Shown: positions 22,642 to 30,688, counted from the first letter of the stretch. The stretch is 33,778 bases of DNA from Flavobacterium sp. UGB4466 (GCF_903469665.1 NZ_CAGKLC010000052.1:1-33778); one strand, 5' to 3'. The notes: generated by a model from the sequence alone, not told the origin. Numbers and translations: made by a program.

Positions 22642-23184
22642 ATGCAAAAAAACTTCAAACCACATCCTAATTCCTTTAAAAATACGTTTTGTGTTTTTCA
22701 TGAAGTACTTTCAGATAAAATTGAAGGTTTAAAGAAGCAGTTTGAGAGCAAAGCCGGAAGCGCTTATTATTATACGGAATCCGGAATGTACCGGGTGTCA
22801 AATCATTGGGGAAGACTGGCCAACAGCAAATGGCGTTTGGTAGCAATGGTACCGGAAACTGCTTCGAAAACTAAAATAGGTTTTGCGGCCTGGAACGAAT
22901 TTTATCCGGATAACGCTGAAGAAAAACTGTACTATATCGAAGCTGACTTTGATCAGAATCTGGTCACCTATCAGCATAAGAAGAACCCGAATTATGATGA
23001 AAAACCTATTTTAAGAACCAGTTTTGAAACAACGAAACGAATAAAACAGGTTCGCAACCTGCAACAACTCACTTCATGGGCAAAGCATTTTGATTATGAA
23101 GATATTGATGAGCTGAGAAAGCAAATTATTAACGAGTTGATTTATACCGAGAAAACTTTAGACGAAATTAAAAGAGAAATATAA
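22642..23184 (+). CDS. Conserved-type flavobacterial protein, unknown
   Basis: A 180-aa soluble protein I do not recognise beyond a flavobacterial look. It begins MQKNFKPHPNSFKNTF; the frame extends 8 codons upstream to a TTG, which I reject. The middle is aromatic-rich (SNHWGRLANSKWRLVAMVP, AAWNEFYPDNAEEKLYYIEADF) and the C-terminus helical and charged. TATATTTG, a -7 promoter-like box, ends only three bases before the ATG, so the transcript may be leaderless, although no good -33 element is present. It overlaps the next small gene by one base (TAATG), so the two are translationally coupled. Confidence 0.68.
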   Translation: MQKNFKPHPNSFKNTFCVFHEVLSDKIEGLKKQFESKAGSAYYYTESGMYRVSNHWGRLANSKWRLVAMVPETASKTKIGFAAWNEFYPDNAEEKLYYIEADFDQNLVTYQHKKNPNYDEKPILRTSFETTKRIKQVRNLQQLTSWAKHFDYEDIDELRKQIINELIYTEKTLDEIKREI

Positions 23185-23327
23185 TGGGACGCAACAACGA
23201 AAGGAACATCAAAAAGCATAACGACAAATTGCATAAAGCCCAGAACAAAGTAAAACAGGCTGAGATTGCACGCAAAGAAAAGCTTAAAGAAATTATTAAA
23301 AAGTTCAACGAGAATAAAGAAGAATAA
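23184..23327 (+). CDS. Small basic coiled-coil protein
   Basis: A 47-aa, Lys/Asn/Glu-rich peptide beginning MGRNNERNIKKHNDKLHKA, predicted entirely helical. Its ATG shares a base with the stop codon of the upstream gene, a strong sign of real translational coupling. DUF-like short helical proteins of this kind are common in Flavobacteriia, and I recognise no named family. Possible partner of the upstream 180-aa protein (inference from coupling). Confidence 0.55.
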   Translation: MGRNNERNIKKHNDKLHKAQNKVKQAEIARKEKLKEIIKKFNENKEE

Positions 23328-23359
23328 AATGTATCAGATTTTAGGTTCCAATAAAAAAA

Positions 23360-23402
23360 CCTGAAACTTGAAACCTGAAACTTGAAACCTGAAACCTGAA
23401 AC
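23360..23402. repeat. Heptamer tandem repeat C[C/T]TGAAA, 6 units
   Basis: Six consecutive units alternating CCTGAAA and CTTGAAA, then a final C. Same unit and orientation as the array at 22242-22291. It lies 20 bases upstream of the next gene. Confidence 0.75.
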
Positions 23403-23421
23403 AAAAAATAATACACTACAG

Positions 23422-23652
23422 ATGAGTAAATACGAAGATTTAAAAGCAAGTGTGCAGGAAATTATTGATTTAATTGCTGCCAAGAATAATAGAGAAGCCA
23501 ATAATAAATTGCTTGAAGTAAGTGATACCTTAGATGATATGTTGGATCATGCTGAAGAAGATGAAGATTTAAGAGAAATTAGCAGGTATCAGGTTTTATT
23601 GAATCAGTTGCATGTAAAAATTAATGGAGAAGAGCAGGCTGATGGAGAGTAA
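23422..23652 (+). CDS. Small acidic helical protein, unknown
   Basis: A 76-aa acidic protein, all helical in appearance, with heptad-like Leu spacing (LKASVQEIIDLI, then LLEVSDTLDDMLDHAEEDEDL). No catalytic or membrane feature. Homologous-looking short proteins occur widely in Flavobacteriia, unnamed. The next gene starts at 23642 within its last codons (11-bp overlap in another frame), so the two are likely co-translated. Function unknown. Confidence 0.65.
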   Translation: MSKYEDLKASVQEIIDLIAAKNNREANNKLLEVSDTLDDMLDHAEEDEDLREISRYQVLLNQLHVKINGEEQADGE

Positions 23653-24022
23653 GAAGTGCTTTTGTGATACTGGATTATGGTTCGAAAATTGTTGTGGTCA
23701 GTATCTTGAAAACAATCAAAAAGCACCAACGGCACTAGCTTTAATGCGTTCCAGATATTCGGCTTATGCCTGTCACAAGGCAGATTATCTATTAGAAACC
23801 ACTTATATTTCGGAAAGAAAATACTATTCGAAGGCCGAAATTTTAAAATGGGTAACAGCTAATAAATGGCAGAGACTCGAGATTTTAAGTTTTACTGAAA
23901 ATACCGTCGAATTCAAAGCCTATTTCTTGGATTCAGACCACAAACCACAAGTGCATTATGAATTTTCGACTTTTAAATTTGAAAATGAAGAGTGGTTTTA
24001 TGTTGATGGAAAGTTTGAATAA
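23642..24022 (+). CDS. YchJ-family SEC-C protein
   Basis: A 126-aa protein of the YchJ/UPF0225 family. The N-terminus carries the zinc-binding SEC-C-like motif (CFC at 6-8, CC at 17-18), and the body has the family signature ALMRSRYSAYACHKADYLLETT followed by an NTF2-like fold with a terminal EWFYVDGKF. The reaction, if any, is unknown. The frame opens at 23624, but MESKKC at 23642 places the Cys pair at the usual position and is preferred. It overlaps the upstream acidic-protein gene. Confidence 0.88.
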   Translation: MESKKCFCDTGLWFENCCGQYLENNQKAPTALALMRSRYSAYACHKADYLLETTYISERKYYSKAEILKWVTANKWQRLEILSFTENTVEFKAYFLDSDHKPQVHYEFSTFKFENEEWFYVDGKFE

Positions 24023-24088
24023 TTGTCAGACCTAACACTGTTAGTTGTTAGTTTTGGTTAGATATTTTAACTAAAAATTAATAAACGT

Positions 24089-24140
24089 TTCGTTTTTCAT
24101 AATTCTAAAATAACGTAATTTTAAAATTATGAAAAACGAA
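24089..24140 (+). promoter_or_regulatory. Hairpin enclosing the start codon of the VWA gene
   Basis: TTCGTTTTTCATAATT (24089-24104) is perfectly complementary to 24125-24140, and after one mismatch TAAAAT pairs with ATTTTA around a 6-base loop (AACGTA). The ATG of the VWA gene (24129-24131) lies inside the 3' arm, so if transcribed the start would be base-paired. This may be a thermometer- or protein-sensitive translation switch (inference). Confidence 0.5.
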
Positions 24141-25247
24141 TTTAAAAAAGGTTTTTATTTTAAGTCGTACGAAGCTCCGTTTCAGTCTCCGTTTGAAAAG
24201 CTTTTTGGTATTTTTAAAGAGCTGATCACCCATACTTCGGGTGATTTTGACGAAGCAATCAGCTGGTTAAGGGAGTTAGACATAGAATACAAACTAACAG
24301 ACGAGAACTACACTATCGATGATTTTATCGAAGATTTAAAAAAGAAAGGTTACATAAAAGACGAAGTTAAACCTGACGGAAGCGGTGGTTTTGGTATTAC
24401 TGCCAAGACAGAACGCGCTATCAGACAGCAGGCCCTTGATCAAATTTTTGGTAACTTAAAACGTTCCGGAAGTGGTAATCATAAAACCAAACATGCCGGA
24501 AATGGTGACGAACATACGGGGGAATTTCGTGAATTTAATTTTGGAGATGGTTTAGAACGAATTTCATTGACAGAAAGTCTGCGAAATGCCCAGATCAATA
24601 ATGGTGTTGAAAGTTTCATGCTAACCGAAAATGATTTGGTAGTAGAAGAAACTCAATACAAAGCGCAAATGAGCACCGTTTTGATGATCGACATCAGTCA
24701 CAGTATGATTCTCTATGGCGAAGACCGAATCACACCTGCAAAAAAAGTGGCCATGGCTTTGGCCGAATTAATCACAACTCGTTATCCCAAAGATACACTC
24801 GATATTTTGGTTTTCGGAAATGATGCCTGGATCATCCCTATTAAAGATTTGCCCTATCTGCAAGTAGGACCTTATCATACCAATACCGTTGCGGGACTTC
24901 AATTGGCTATGGATATTTTGCGAAGAAAACGAAATACCAACAAGCAGATTTTTATGATTACCGATGGAAAACCCAGCTGCGTACGCGAGCGTGACGGTTC
25001 CTATTATATGAATAGCAACGGACTCGACGAGTACATCGTTGATAAATGTTATACACAGGCACAGCAAGCCAGAAAATTACACATTCCGATTACGACATTC
25101 ATGATTGCAAACGATCCGTATTTACAGCGTTTTGTCAACCATTTTACCGAAGCGAATCAGGGAAAAGCATTTTACACCGGATTAAAAGGACTGGGAGAGA
25201 TGATTTTTGAAGATTATGAAACGAATAGGAAGAAGAGAGTGAGGTAG
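24129..25247 (+). CDS. VWA-domain protein (CoxE-like), partner of the AAA ATPase
   Basis: A 372-aa soluble protein. The N-terminal ~170 residues are helical and charged. The C-terminal half is a von Willebrand A domain with the metal-site motif DISHS (188-192), an internal Thr around residue 251-253 and ITDGKPS (277-283). VWA proteins of this group act with MoxR/ChlI-like ATPases in metal insertion or complex remodelling. The next gene, 201 bp downstream on the same strand, is such an ATPase. The substrate is not evident. The start codon lies inside a long hairpin (24089-24140). Confidence 0.86.
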   Translation: MKNEFKKGFYFKSYEAPFQSPFEKLFGIFKELITHTSGDFDEAISWLRELDIEYKLTDENYTIDDFIEDLKKKGYIKDEVKPDGSGGFGITAKTERAIRQQALDQIFGNLKRSGSGNHKTKHAGNGDEHTGEFREFNFGDGLERISLTESLRNAQINNGVESFMLTENDLVVEETQYKAQMSTVLMIDISHSMILYGEDRITPAKKVAMALAELITTRYPKDTLDILVFGNDAWIIPIKDLPYLQVGPYHTNTVAGLQLAMDILRRKRNTNKQIFMITDGKPSCVRERDGSYYMNSNGLDEYIVDKCYTQAQQARKLHIPITTFMIANDPYLQRFVNHFTEANQGKAFYTGLKGLGEMIFEDYETNRKKRVR

Positions 25248-25253
25248 TGTTTA

Positions 25254-25380
25254 GTCTCGGTCGCAGTCGCAGTCTCAGTTTCAGTCTCAGTTTCAGTGAC
25301 GGTGTCCTGCTGAGCGAAGTCGAAGCATAAGTTGCAGTGACAGTCTCAGTTACTATTGTCCTTCTGAGCGAAGTCGAAGC
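25254..25380. repeat. Hexamer tandem repeat and duplicated 24-mer between VWA and AAA genes
   Basis: Eight hexamers of the form GT(C/T)(T/G)C(A/G) run from 25254 to 25301. A partial second run occupies about 25331-25354. The 24-base element TGTCCT(G/T)CTGAGCGAAGTC plus GAAGC occurs at 25303-25326 and 25357-25380 with one mismatch. The GAGCGAAGTCGAAG core resembles repeats dispersed in flavobacterial intergenic DNA. Confidence 0.75.
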
Positions 25381-25448
25381 GGGAGAGAAGCAAGAGGCCA
25401 TTAAAAGTTTTAAAAAAAAACAAATTAGAAATTTTTCAATCAGTAAAA

Positions 25449-26912
25449 ATGGAAATAAAAAATATAAAAACATTAGGACAGTTAAAAGCTGTTGGTTACA
25501 AAAGTAGCAGTATTAAAGACGAATTACGCAATAATCTTCGGGAGAAAATAAAGTCAGGAAAGCCTGTTTTTGAAGGTGTTCATGGTTTCGAAAATACGGT
25601 AATTCCGGAATTGGAGCGTGCCATTCTTTCTCGTCATAATATCAACTTATTAGGACTTCGTGGTCAGGCGAAAACACGTTTGGCACGTAAGATGGTTGAA
25701 TTGTTAGACGAGTACATTCCGTTTGTGGCGGGCTCGGAAATTAATGACGATCCGTTAAATCCTATTTCACGTTTTGCCAAAGATTTAATTGTGGAGAAAG
25801 GTGAAGATACGCCTATTTCATGGCTGCATCGCAGTGAGCGTTTTTTCGAAAAATTAGCTACACCCGATGTTACTGTTGCCGATTTAATTGGAGATGTCGA
25901 TCCTATAAAAGCAGCAAACTTAAAGCTTTCTTATGCCGATGATCGTGTCATTCATTTCGGAATGATTCCGAGAGCCAACCGCTGTATTTTTGTAATTAAT
26001 GAGTTGCCGGATTTACAAGCCAGAATTCAGGTCGCTTTATTCAATATTTTGCAGGAAGGTGACATTCAGATTAGAGGATTTAAATTGAGAATGCCTTTGG
26101 ATATGCAATTTATATTTACAGCCAATCCGGAAGATTATACCAATAGAGGAAGTATCGTAACGCCTCTAAAAGATAGAATTGGTTCGCAGATTCTCACGCA
26201 TTATCCTGAAAGTGTTGCCGTTGCAAGAGCTATCACAGAGCAGGAAGCCAAACTGGATGAAACACAGCACAAATTAGTTTATGTGCCGGCGCTGGCCAGA
26301 GACATTTTAGAACAGATTAGTTTTGAAGCACGCGAAAGCGAATATATCGATAATAAAAGTGGAGTAAGTGCCAGAATGAGTATCACCGCTTTCGAGAATT
26401 TAATGAGTACAGCAGAACGTCGTGCCTTAAAAGCCGGAGTAGATAAAACCACTTTGCGTTTGTCTGATTTTGTGGGTATTATTCCTGCTATTACCGGAAA
26501 AGTAGAATTGGTTTACGAAGGAGAGCAGGAGGGAGCTGCCGTGGTAGCACAAAATTTAATTGGTTTAGCCATCAGAACTTTATTTCCAACGTTATTACCG
26601 CGAATAGAGAAACTTGAAAAACCGGGAGAAAAAACACCTTATTCAGATGTGATCGAATGGTTTTTTGCCGAAAGCGGTTTCGAATTGTTAGATGATGCTT
26701 CTGATTTAGAGTATCAGAACATTTTAGATGAAGTAACTCCGCTGGATGTTTTGTTGAAAAAATATTTGCCTCAACTGGATAAAAAAGATCAGTATTTCAT
26801 GAAAGAATTTATTTTGTGGGGATTGGTCGAATACAAAAAACTGAGCAAAGACCGTTTTGCTCAAGGACATCAGTTTAAAGATATGTACGGAAGTTATATT
26901 AGTAAATTGTAG
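25449..26912 (+). CDS. AAA ATPase of the MoxR/magnesium chelatase ChlI type
   Basis: A 487-aa ATPase that probably remodels a target with the upstream VWA protein. Walker A is GLRGQAKT (69-76) and the Walker B region reads CIFVINELPDL with Asn184-Glu185 where many AAA proteins have Asp-Glu; NE is usual in this subgroup. Sensor 1 lies in FIFTANPEDYTNRG and the arginine finger region in TPLKDRIGSQI. The C-terminal ~100 residues are helical and specific to the family. Full length; a clean terminator follows. Confidence 0.88.
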   Translation: MEIKNIKTLGQLKAVGYKSSSIKDELRNNLREKIKSGKPVFEGVHGFENTVIPELERAILSRHNINLLGLRGQAKTRLARKMVELLDEYIPFVAGSEINDDPLNPISRFAKDLIVEKGEDTPISWLHRSERFFEKLATPDVTVADLIGDVDPIKAANLKLSYADDRVIHFGMIPRANRCIFVINELPDLQARIQVALFNILQEGDIQIRGFKLRMPLDMQFIFTANPEDYTNRGSIVTPLKDRIGSQILTHYPESVAVARAITEQEAKLDETQHKLVYVPALARDILEQISFEARESEYIDNKSGVSARMSITAFENLMSTAERRALKAGVDKTTLRLSDFVGIIPAITGKVELVYEGEQEGAAVVAQNLIGLAIRTLFPTLLPRIEKLEKPGEKTPYSDVIEWFFAESGFELLDDASDLEYQNILDEVTPLDVLLKKYLPQLDKKDQYFMKEFILWGLVEYKKLSKDRFAQGHQFKDMYGSYISKL

Positions 26913-26933
26913 TTTATACTCTATTTTTTTTAC

Positions 26934-26967
26934 AAGCCCTACAGGTATATGCAAACTTGTAGGGCTT
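26934..26967. terminator. Terminator of the VWA-AAA unit
   Basis: AAGCCCTACA pairs with TGTAGGGCTT (10 bp) around a 14-base loop, with T-rich DNA on both sides. It lies 21 bases past the AAA stop codon. Confidence 0.78.
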
Positions 26968-27049
26968 ATTCTTTTGTAAAAAGCCCATTACCAGTTTTAT
27001 TTCATCTACCTTGCTCCGTTGGCTGTATTTGCAGTTTCCCAAAATAAAA

Positions 27050-27643
27050 ATGGAAGATAGTTTCGAAGATTTGATTGCGAGTTATATAGAAAACAAGGTT
27101 GGAATATCAGAGCATTTTTTAAGTCCTGAACTGGCCAATCATTTAAAGCAAAATCTAATAGATTTAAATCGTAAAAGTTTGTTGCTGGCTGCAGGAATCG
27201 GAAACTCAGAAAAGCTGTCTTACGATGGAGCGGTACGCAGTGACTCTATTTATTGGCTGGATAAAAAACACAACAATGTTTTTGAAAATGAGTTTTTTGA
27301 TAAGATAGATGCTTTTATAGTGTATTTGAATGAAAGTTGTTATACCGGAATTACGGGTTATGAATTTCACTATTCTTTATATGAAAGAGGCGATTTTTAT
27401 CTGAAGCATTTAGATCAGTTTAAAAACAATTCCAGTCGAAAATATTCGATGATCAGTTATCTTAACAGCAATTGGCAAGAAAGCGATGGTGGAGAATTAA
27501 TGATCCATCAGGAAAATAACAATCAAAAAATTGCACCTACGCAGGGAAAAACGGTTTTTTTTAAAAGTAATGAATTGGTGCATGAAGTTCTGGTTACCCA
27601 AAACACCAGAATGAGTATTACAGGCTGGTTAAAAAGCGACTAA
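27050..27643 (+). CDS. 2-oxoglutarate/Fe(II) oxygenase (prolyl-4-hydroxylase-like)
   Basis: A 197-aa single-domain dioxygenase expected to hydroxylate a protein or small substrate using 2-oxoglutarate and O2. The iron ligands are His120 and Asp122 (KHLDQF) and His178 (LVHEV); Arg187 (NTRMSITGW) is placed to bind 2-oxoglutarate. The N-terminal ~85 residues are helical and include HFLSPELANHLKQNL, typical of P4H-like proteins. The frame opens at a TTG at 27011, but the ATG at 27050 gives the natural start. It has its own terminator. Substrate not predictable. Confidence 0.86.
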   Translation: MEDSFEDLIASYIENKVGISEHFLSPELANHLKQNLIDLNRKSLLLAAGIGNSEKLSYDGAVRSDSIYWLDKKHNNVFENEFFDKIDAFIVYLNESCYTGITGYEFHYSLYERGDFYLKHLDQFKNNSSRKYSMISYLNSNWQESDGGELMIHQENNNQKIAPTQGKTVFFKSNELVHEVLVTQNTRMSITGWLKSD

Positions 27644-27659
27644 AATCGTTTATCATTAT

Positions 27660-27690
27660 ACCCGACAAGTTTTAAAAATCTGTCGGGTTT
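27660..27690. terminator. Terminator of the oxygenase gene
   Basis: ACCCGACA and TGTCGGGT form an 8-bp stem with an A/T-rich loop, followed after GAGA by a run of T on the plus strand. It begins 17 bases past the stop codon. Confidence 0.72.
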
Positions 27691-27708
27691 GAGATTTTTT
27701 TAAAAGAT

Positions 27709-27738
27709 ATTGATATATCAATTATATTTGTATCAAAT
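27709..27738. promoter_or_regulatory. Palindromes over the marR promoter, candidate autoregulatory operator
   Basis: ATTGATATATCAAT (27709-27722) is a perfect palindrome directly followed by the -7-like box TATATTTG (27723-27730), and ATTTGTATCAAAT (27726-27738) is a second one overlapping it. Both contain TTG and ATCAA half-sites. MarR proteins usually bind such palindromes and repress their own operon (family knowledge; use here is inferred). Confidence 0.5.
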
Positions 27739-27747
27739 AAAAAAAGT

Positions 27748-28188
27748 ATGCAACTCGAAAATCCAACCGGAACAGCTCTGTACTCCTTAGAGAAAGCAAT
27801 AAAAGAATATCGAAGACTGGCACAAAAAAACATTACCAAGGTCGTAAAAGATATTACCGTCGATCAATGTCTGGTCTTAATTATACTAAACAACAATCCG
27901 GACATTTCCCAAAATGAATTGGCTAATCTTGTATTTAAAGACAGTGCTTCCATTACGAGAATGATTGAATTAATGGTGAAAAAAGAATATATAAGCCGTA
28001 CAATTCACCCTGTGGATCGAAGAAAATTTAATCTGGAAATCACTAAAAAAGGAAAAAAAACACTTGACGATATACAACCCGTTATTAAGATTAACAGGCA
28101 AACGGCATTGGAGGGCTTGTCTCTGGAAGAAATAGCGTTATTGGATAAAACACTCCATAAAATAATCATTAACTGTAAAAACAATTAG
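27748..28188 (+). CDS. MarR-family transcriptional regulator
   Basis: A 146-aa winged-helix dimeric regulator. The DNA-binding domain (about 35-115) shows SQNELANLVFKDSASITRMIELMVKKEYI as helix-turn-helix and VDRRKFNLEITKKGK as the wing. N- and C-terminal helices form the dimer part. The gene is followed one base later by a serine hydrolase gene, so the two are one transcript, and palindromes overlap its promoter. The effector is unknown. It likely represses its own operon. Confidence 0.9.
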   Translation: MQLENPTGTALYSLEKAIKEYRRLAQKNITKVVKDITVDQCLVLIILNNNPDISQNELANLVFKDSASITRMIELMVKKEYISRTIHPVDRRKFNLEITKKGKKTLDDIQPVIKINRQTALEGLSLEEIALLDKTLHKIIINCKNN

Positions 28189-28189
28189 C

Positions 28190-29509
28190 ATGAAATCAGG
28201 ATTAACACTAATCGTATTGTTGGTATTTATGTTTGGATATTCACAAATGGGGCTTAGTATACAATTAGAAAAATACATGGATGCACAATTTGCAGTTAAT
28301 GATTTTAGCGGTACAGTATTGGTTTCTAAAAACGATTCGATACTTCTAAAAAAAGCATATGGCTTTGCGAATTATGAGTGGAAAGTAAAAAATGTAGTCG
28401 ATTCAAAATTTAGCCTGGCTTCAGTTTCAAAGCAATTTACGGCTGTAGCGATTTTGCAGTTAGCGGAGCATAAAAAGTTATCATTGGAGGATCAATTGAG
28501 TAAGTACTTTGTTGGTTTCCCTAAAGGTGATGTCATCACTTTAAAAATGATGTTAAGTCATAATTCAGGTTTTCAAATGGATTTTGATGAACTGTATTTG
28601 GTAAGAACAGATCTCAATAAAGATTCTGTTTGTACGTATCTGGCAAAAAAACCTTTGCTGTTTGAGCCGGGAACCAGCACAGCCTACAGTAACATTGGAT
28701 ACTATTTATTAGCGCGCATTGTTGAAAAAGTATCGGGACAATCTTATGAAGAGTATTTAAGGCAAAATCTGTTCGATAAAGCTAAAATGTACAATTCCGG
28801 AGTTTCTACTAGTGATGCTGTAGTGGATAAAATGACTCAGTTGTATTATTTCAATGATAATAAATTAACTAAAAATCCATACATCAATTGGAATTTCAAT
28901 CGTGGTCATGATGGTATATATTCAACTGTTGAAGATTTAAATTTGTGGAATAAAGCACTTTTCGACGGTCAGACTTTGCTATCAGAGGAATCTAAGAAAA
29001 AAATGTTTACATCGTATAATGAACAGAACTTTGGTTTTGGCGTAATAATCAACCCTGTTTACAATCAGGGACATCAATTAATTGCGCATGATGGCGGTTT
29101 CTTTGGGGCAATGACATCCTTTAACAAATTTACTGTCGATAAAGTTTTTATTACCGTTTTATCCAACAACCAGTCAAAATCGTATTATATTGCTTATGGC
29201 CTTGCGGGAATATGTTTTGGGAAAGAGGCAGAGCTTCCGTACAAACATATTCAGGTGGCTGGAGATGCGAAGGCTTACGATCAATATGTAGGGGAGTATG
29301 AGAATATTAAAATTGTAAAGAAAGAGAACAAACTGTATTATGCGGGTTCTGCTATCGAATTGTTGCCGGAATCACAAACAAAGTTCTTTCGCTCAGATAA
29401 TAATAATACGACAGTAGAATTTATTAAAAATAGTAAAGGAAAAATTATACAGTTAGAAATTAAAAAGGCTGGAATAAAAGAAACAAAAAATAGAACAAAA
29501 GGAGTTTAA
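28190..29509 (+). CDS. Serine hydrolase, beta-lactamase (class C/PBP) family
   Basis: A 439-aa exported enzyme of the class C beta-lactamase/DD-peptidase-like family. The signal peptide is about 1-19. Catalytic motifs are SVSK (Ser78, Lys81), YSN (166-168) and HDG (300-302), the third replacing the KTG box as is common in this family. The C-terminal ~100 residues are an added beta-rich domain. It may act as peptidase, esterase or lactamase; sequence does not decide. Co-transcribed with the upstream MarR regulator (one-base gap). Confidence 0.88.
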   Translation: MKSGLTLIVLLVFMFGYSQMGLSIQLEKYMDAQFAVNDFSGTVLVSKNDSILLKKAYGFANYEWKVKNVVDSKFSLASVSKQFTAVAILQLAEHKKLSLEDQLSKYFVGFPKGDVITLKMMLSHNSGFQMDFDELYLVRTDLNKDSVCTYLAKKPLLFEPGTSTAYSNIGYYLLARIVEKVSGQSYEEYLRQNLFDKAKMYNSGVSTSDAVVDKMTQLYYFNDNKLTKNPYINWNFNRGHDGIYSTVEDLNLWNKALFDGQTLLSEESKKKMFTSYNEQNFGFGVIINPVYNQGHQLIAHDGGFFGAMTSFNKFTVDKVFITVLSNNQSKSYYIAYGLAGICFGKEAELPYKHIQVAGDAKAYDQYVGEYENIKIVKKENKLYYAGSAIELLPESQTKFFRSDNNNTTVEFIKNSKGKIIQLEIKKAGIKETKNRTKGV

Positions 29510-29539
29510 GCGTTATTTTTGCATTCAAAATATAATCCT

Positions 29540-30394
29540 ATGTTGTTTCTTATCCTCAGTATTTTATGCAGTGTAATTGTTGGTGTGATTTTTAAAATAA
29601 CGCGAAAATACAATACACATCCCACTCAGATTATTGCGTTCAATTATATTGTGGCTTTAGCACTGTGTTATTTTACTTTTAGCCCAAATCTAAAGGAAGT
29701 TGATGCAAACGCTCCCTGGAACATTTACATTGCGATTGGGATATTATTGCCGGCAGTCTTTTTGTTTCTGGTAGCTTCCATAAAAAATGTTGGGATTGTG
29801 AAAACAGATACAGCCCAGCGATTATCATTATTCATCCCAATTCTGGCGGCCTGGTTCATCTTTAAAGAAGAATTTAATACCTATAAAATTATCGGGTTAC
29901 TAATTGGCTTTCTGGCGCTTTTACTCATCTTAAAAAAGCAACCGGATACTACAGAGAATAAATGGATTTATCCCGCGGTGGTTCTGGTAGGTTTTGGAAT
30001 TATTGATATTCTCTTCAAACAAATCGCTCTTTATACTACTTTGCCTTATCCAATCTCTTTGTTTGTGGTGTTCTGTATCGCCTTAGCAGTAGCGTTTTTA
30101 ATTTCGATTTATGAAATAGGCATAAAAAAGAGGAAATTGGACTCCAAAAATATCCTTTTTGGTGCCCTGGTGGGGATTTTTAATTTCGGAAATATCCTGT
30201 TCTATTTAAAGGCACATAAAGCATTTGCTGAAAACCCATCGACAGTCTTTGCAGGAATGAACATGGGAGTTATTGTTTTAGGAAGTTTTGTTGGTTTGCT
30301 TTTTTTCAAAGAAAAATTATCTAAAATTAACTTTATTGGTCTCTTTTTAGCTTTAATAGCCATCATTTTTATTGTTATTTCTCAGTTTAAATAA
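29540..30394 (+). CDS. EamA/DMT-superfamily transporter
   Basis: A 284-aa inner-membrane protein with about ten hydrophobic helices in two homologous halves, the drug/metabolite transporter (EamA) plan. Charged loops carry KKQPDTTENK (middle) and the pattern FKEEFNTYKIIGLLIGFLAL, repeated in the second half as FKEKLSKINFIGLFLALIAI, which shows the internal duplication. The frame opens at a TTG at 29519; ATG 29540 begins the first helix directly and is preferred. Substrate not predictable; metabolites or amino acids are typical of the family. It is 30 bp after the serine hydrolase and may share its transcript. Confidence 0.85.
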   Translation: MLFLILSILCSVIVGVIFKITRKYNTHPTQIIAFNYIVALALCYFTFSPNLKEVDANAPWNIYIAIGILLPAVFLFLVASIKNVGIVKTDTAQRLSLFIPILAAWFIFKEEFNTYKIIGLLIGFLALLLILKKQPDTTENKWIYPAVVLVGFGIIDILFKQIALYTTLPYPISLFVVFCIALAVAFLISIYEIGIKKRKLDSKNILFGALVGIFNFGNILFYLKAHKAFAENPSTVFAGMNMGVIVLGSFVGLLFFKEKLSKINFIGLFLALIAIIFIVISQFK

Positions 30395-30470
30395 ATTTTT
30401 TCATAATGTATTGTGTTGATTAACAGTTATTATTTGTTAATTTTTTCATTTTACAAAAATAAACTCTACT

Positions 30471-30508
30471 AATTCTATAGAATTTATAAAATATATTTTA
30501 TAGATTTG
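30471..30508 (+). promoter_or_regulatory. Twin palindromes and promoter of the leader ORF
   Basis: AATTCTATAGAATT (30471-30484) and the 18-base perfect palindrome TATAAAATATATTTTATA (30485-30502) stand directly side by side. The second overlaps the -7 box TAGATTTG (30501-30508). No clear -33 box is present, so activation by a protein bound to the palindromes is plausible (inference). The transcript would start near 30513. Confidence 0.5.
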
Positions 30509-30516
30509 CAATAACA

Positions 30517-30603
30517 ATGAAGAACTATAGTCAAAATATCATCTCATCTTTATGTGGCTTCACGATGTGTCGCATGCAGGACTATGTGATGAAATGGCGT
30601 TGA
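30517..30603 (+). CDS. Possible leader peptide (28 aa, Cys/Met-containing)
   Basis: The ORF reads MKNYSQNIISSLCGFTMCRM then QDYVMKWR, ending 30 bases before a terminator hairpin. It begins only about four bases after the predicted transcript start, so it would be almost leaderless. Two Cys and four Met in 28 residues, with short length and a following terminator, match the plan of an attenuator leader. The downstream micro-ORF shares a similar T/V-M-C/M-R segment. The regulated gene, if any, is unclear. Confidence 0.35.
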   Translation: MKNYSQNIISSLCGFTMCRMQDYVMKWR

Positions 30604-30633
30604 TAGAGAAATTTACTTGTTATTTTTTTTTTT

Positions 30634-30665
30634 AGCCTTTCATGCACCAATGAAAGGCTTTTTTT
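30634..30665 (+). terminator. Terminator or attenuator after the leader ORF
   Basis: AGCCTTTCAT pairs with ATGAAAGGCT (10 bp) around GCACCA, followed by seven T. A T-run also precedes it. It is placed between the leader ORF and the glutamate dehydrogenase gene, so it either ends a small RNA or acts as an attenuator. Confidence 0.8.
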
Positions 30666-30688
30666 AGAACTGGAAAAAAAGAAACAAA

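Noticed and set aside
22242..23402. CRISPR-like short repeats
   Set aside because: The units are 7 bases in uninterrupted tandem with no unique spacers and no cas genes nearby.
27011..27049. Upstream TTG start for the 2-oxoglutarate oxygenase
   Set aside because: Added residues are not part of the family and the region follows a terminator closely; ATG 27050 fits better.
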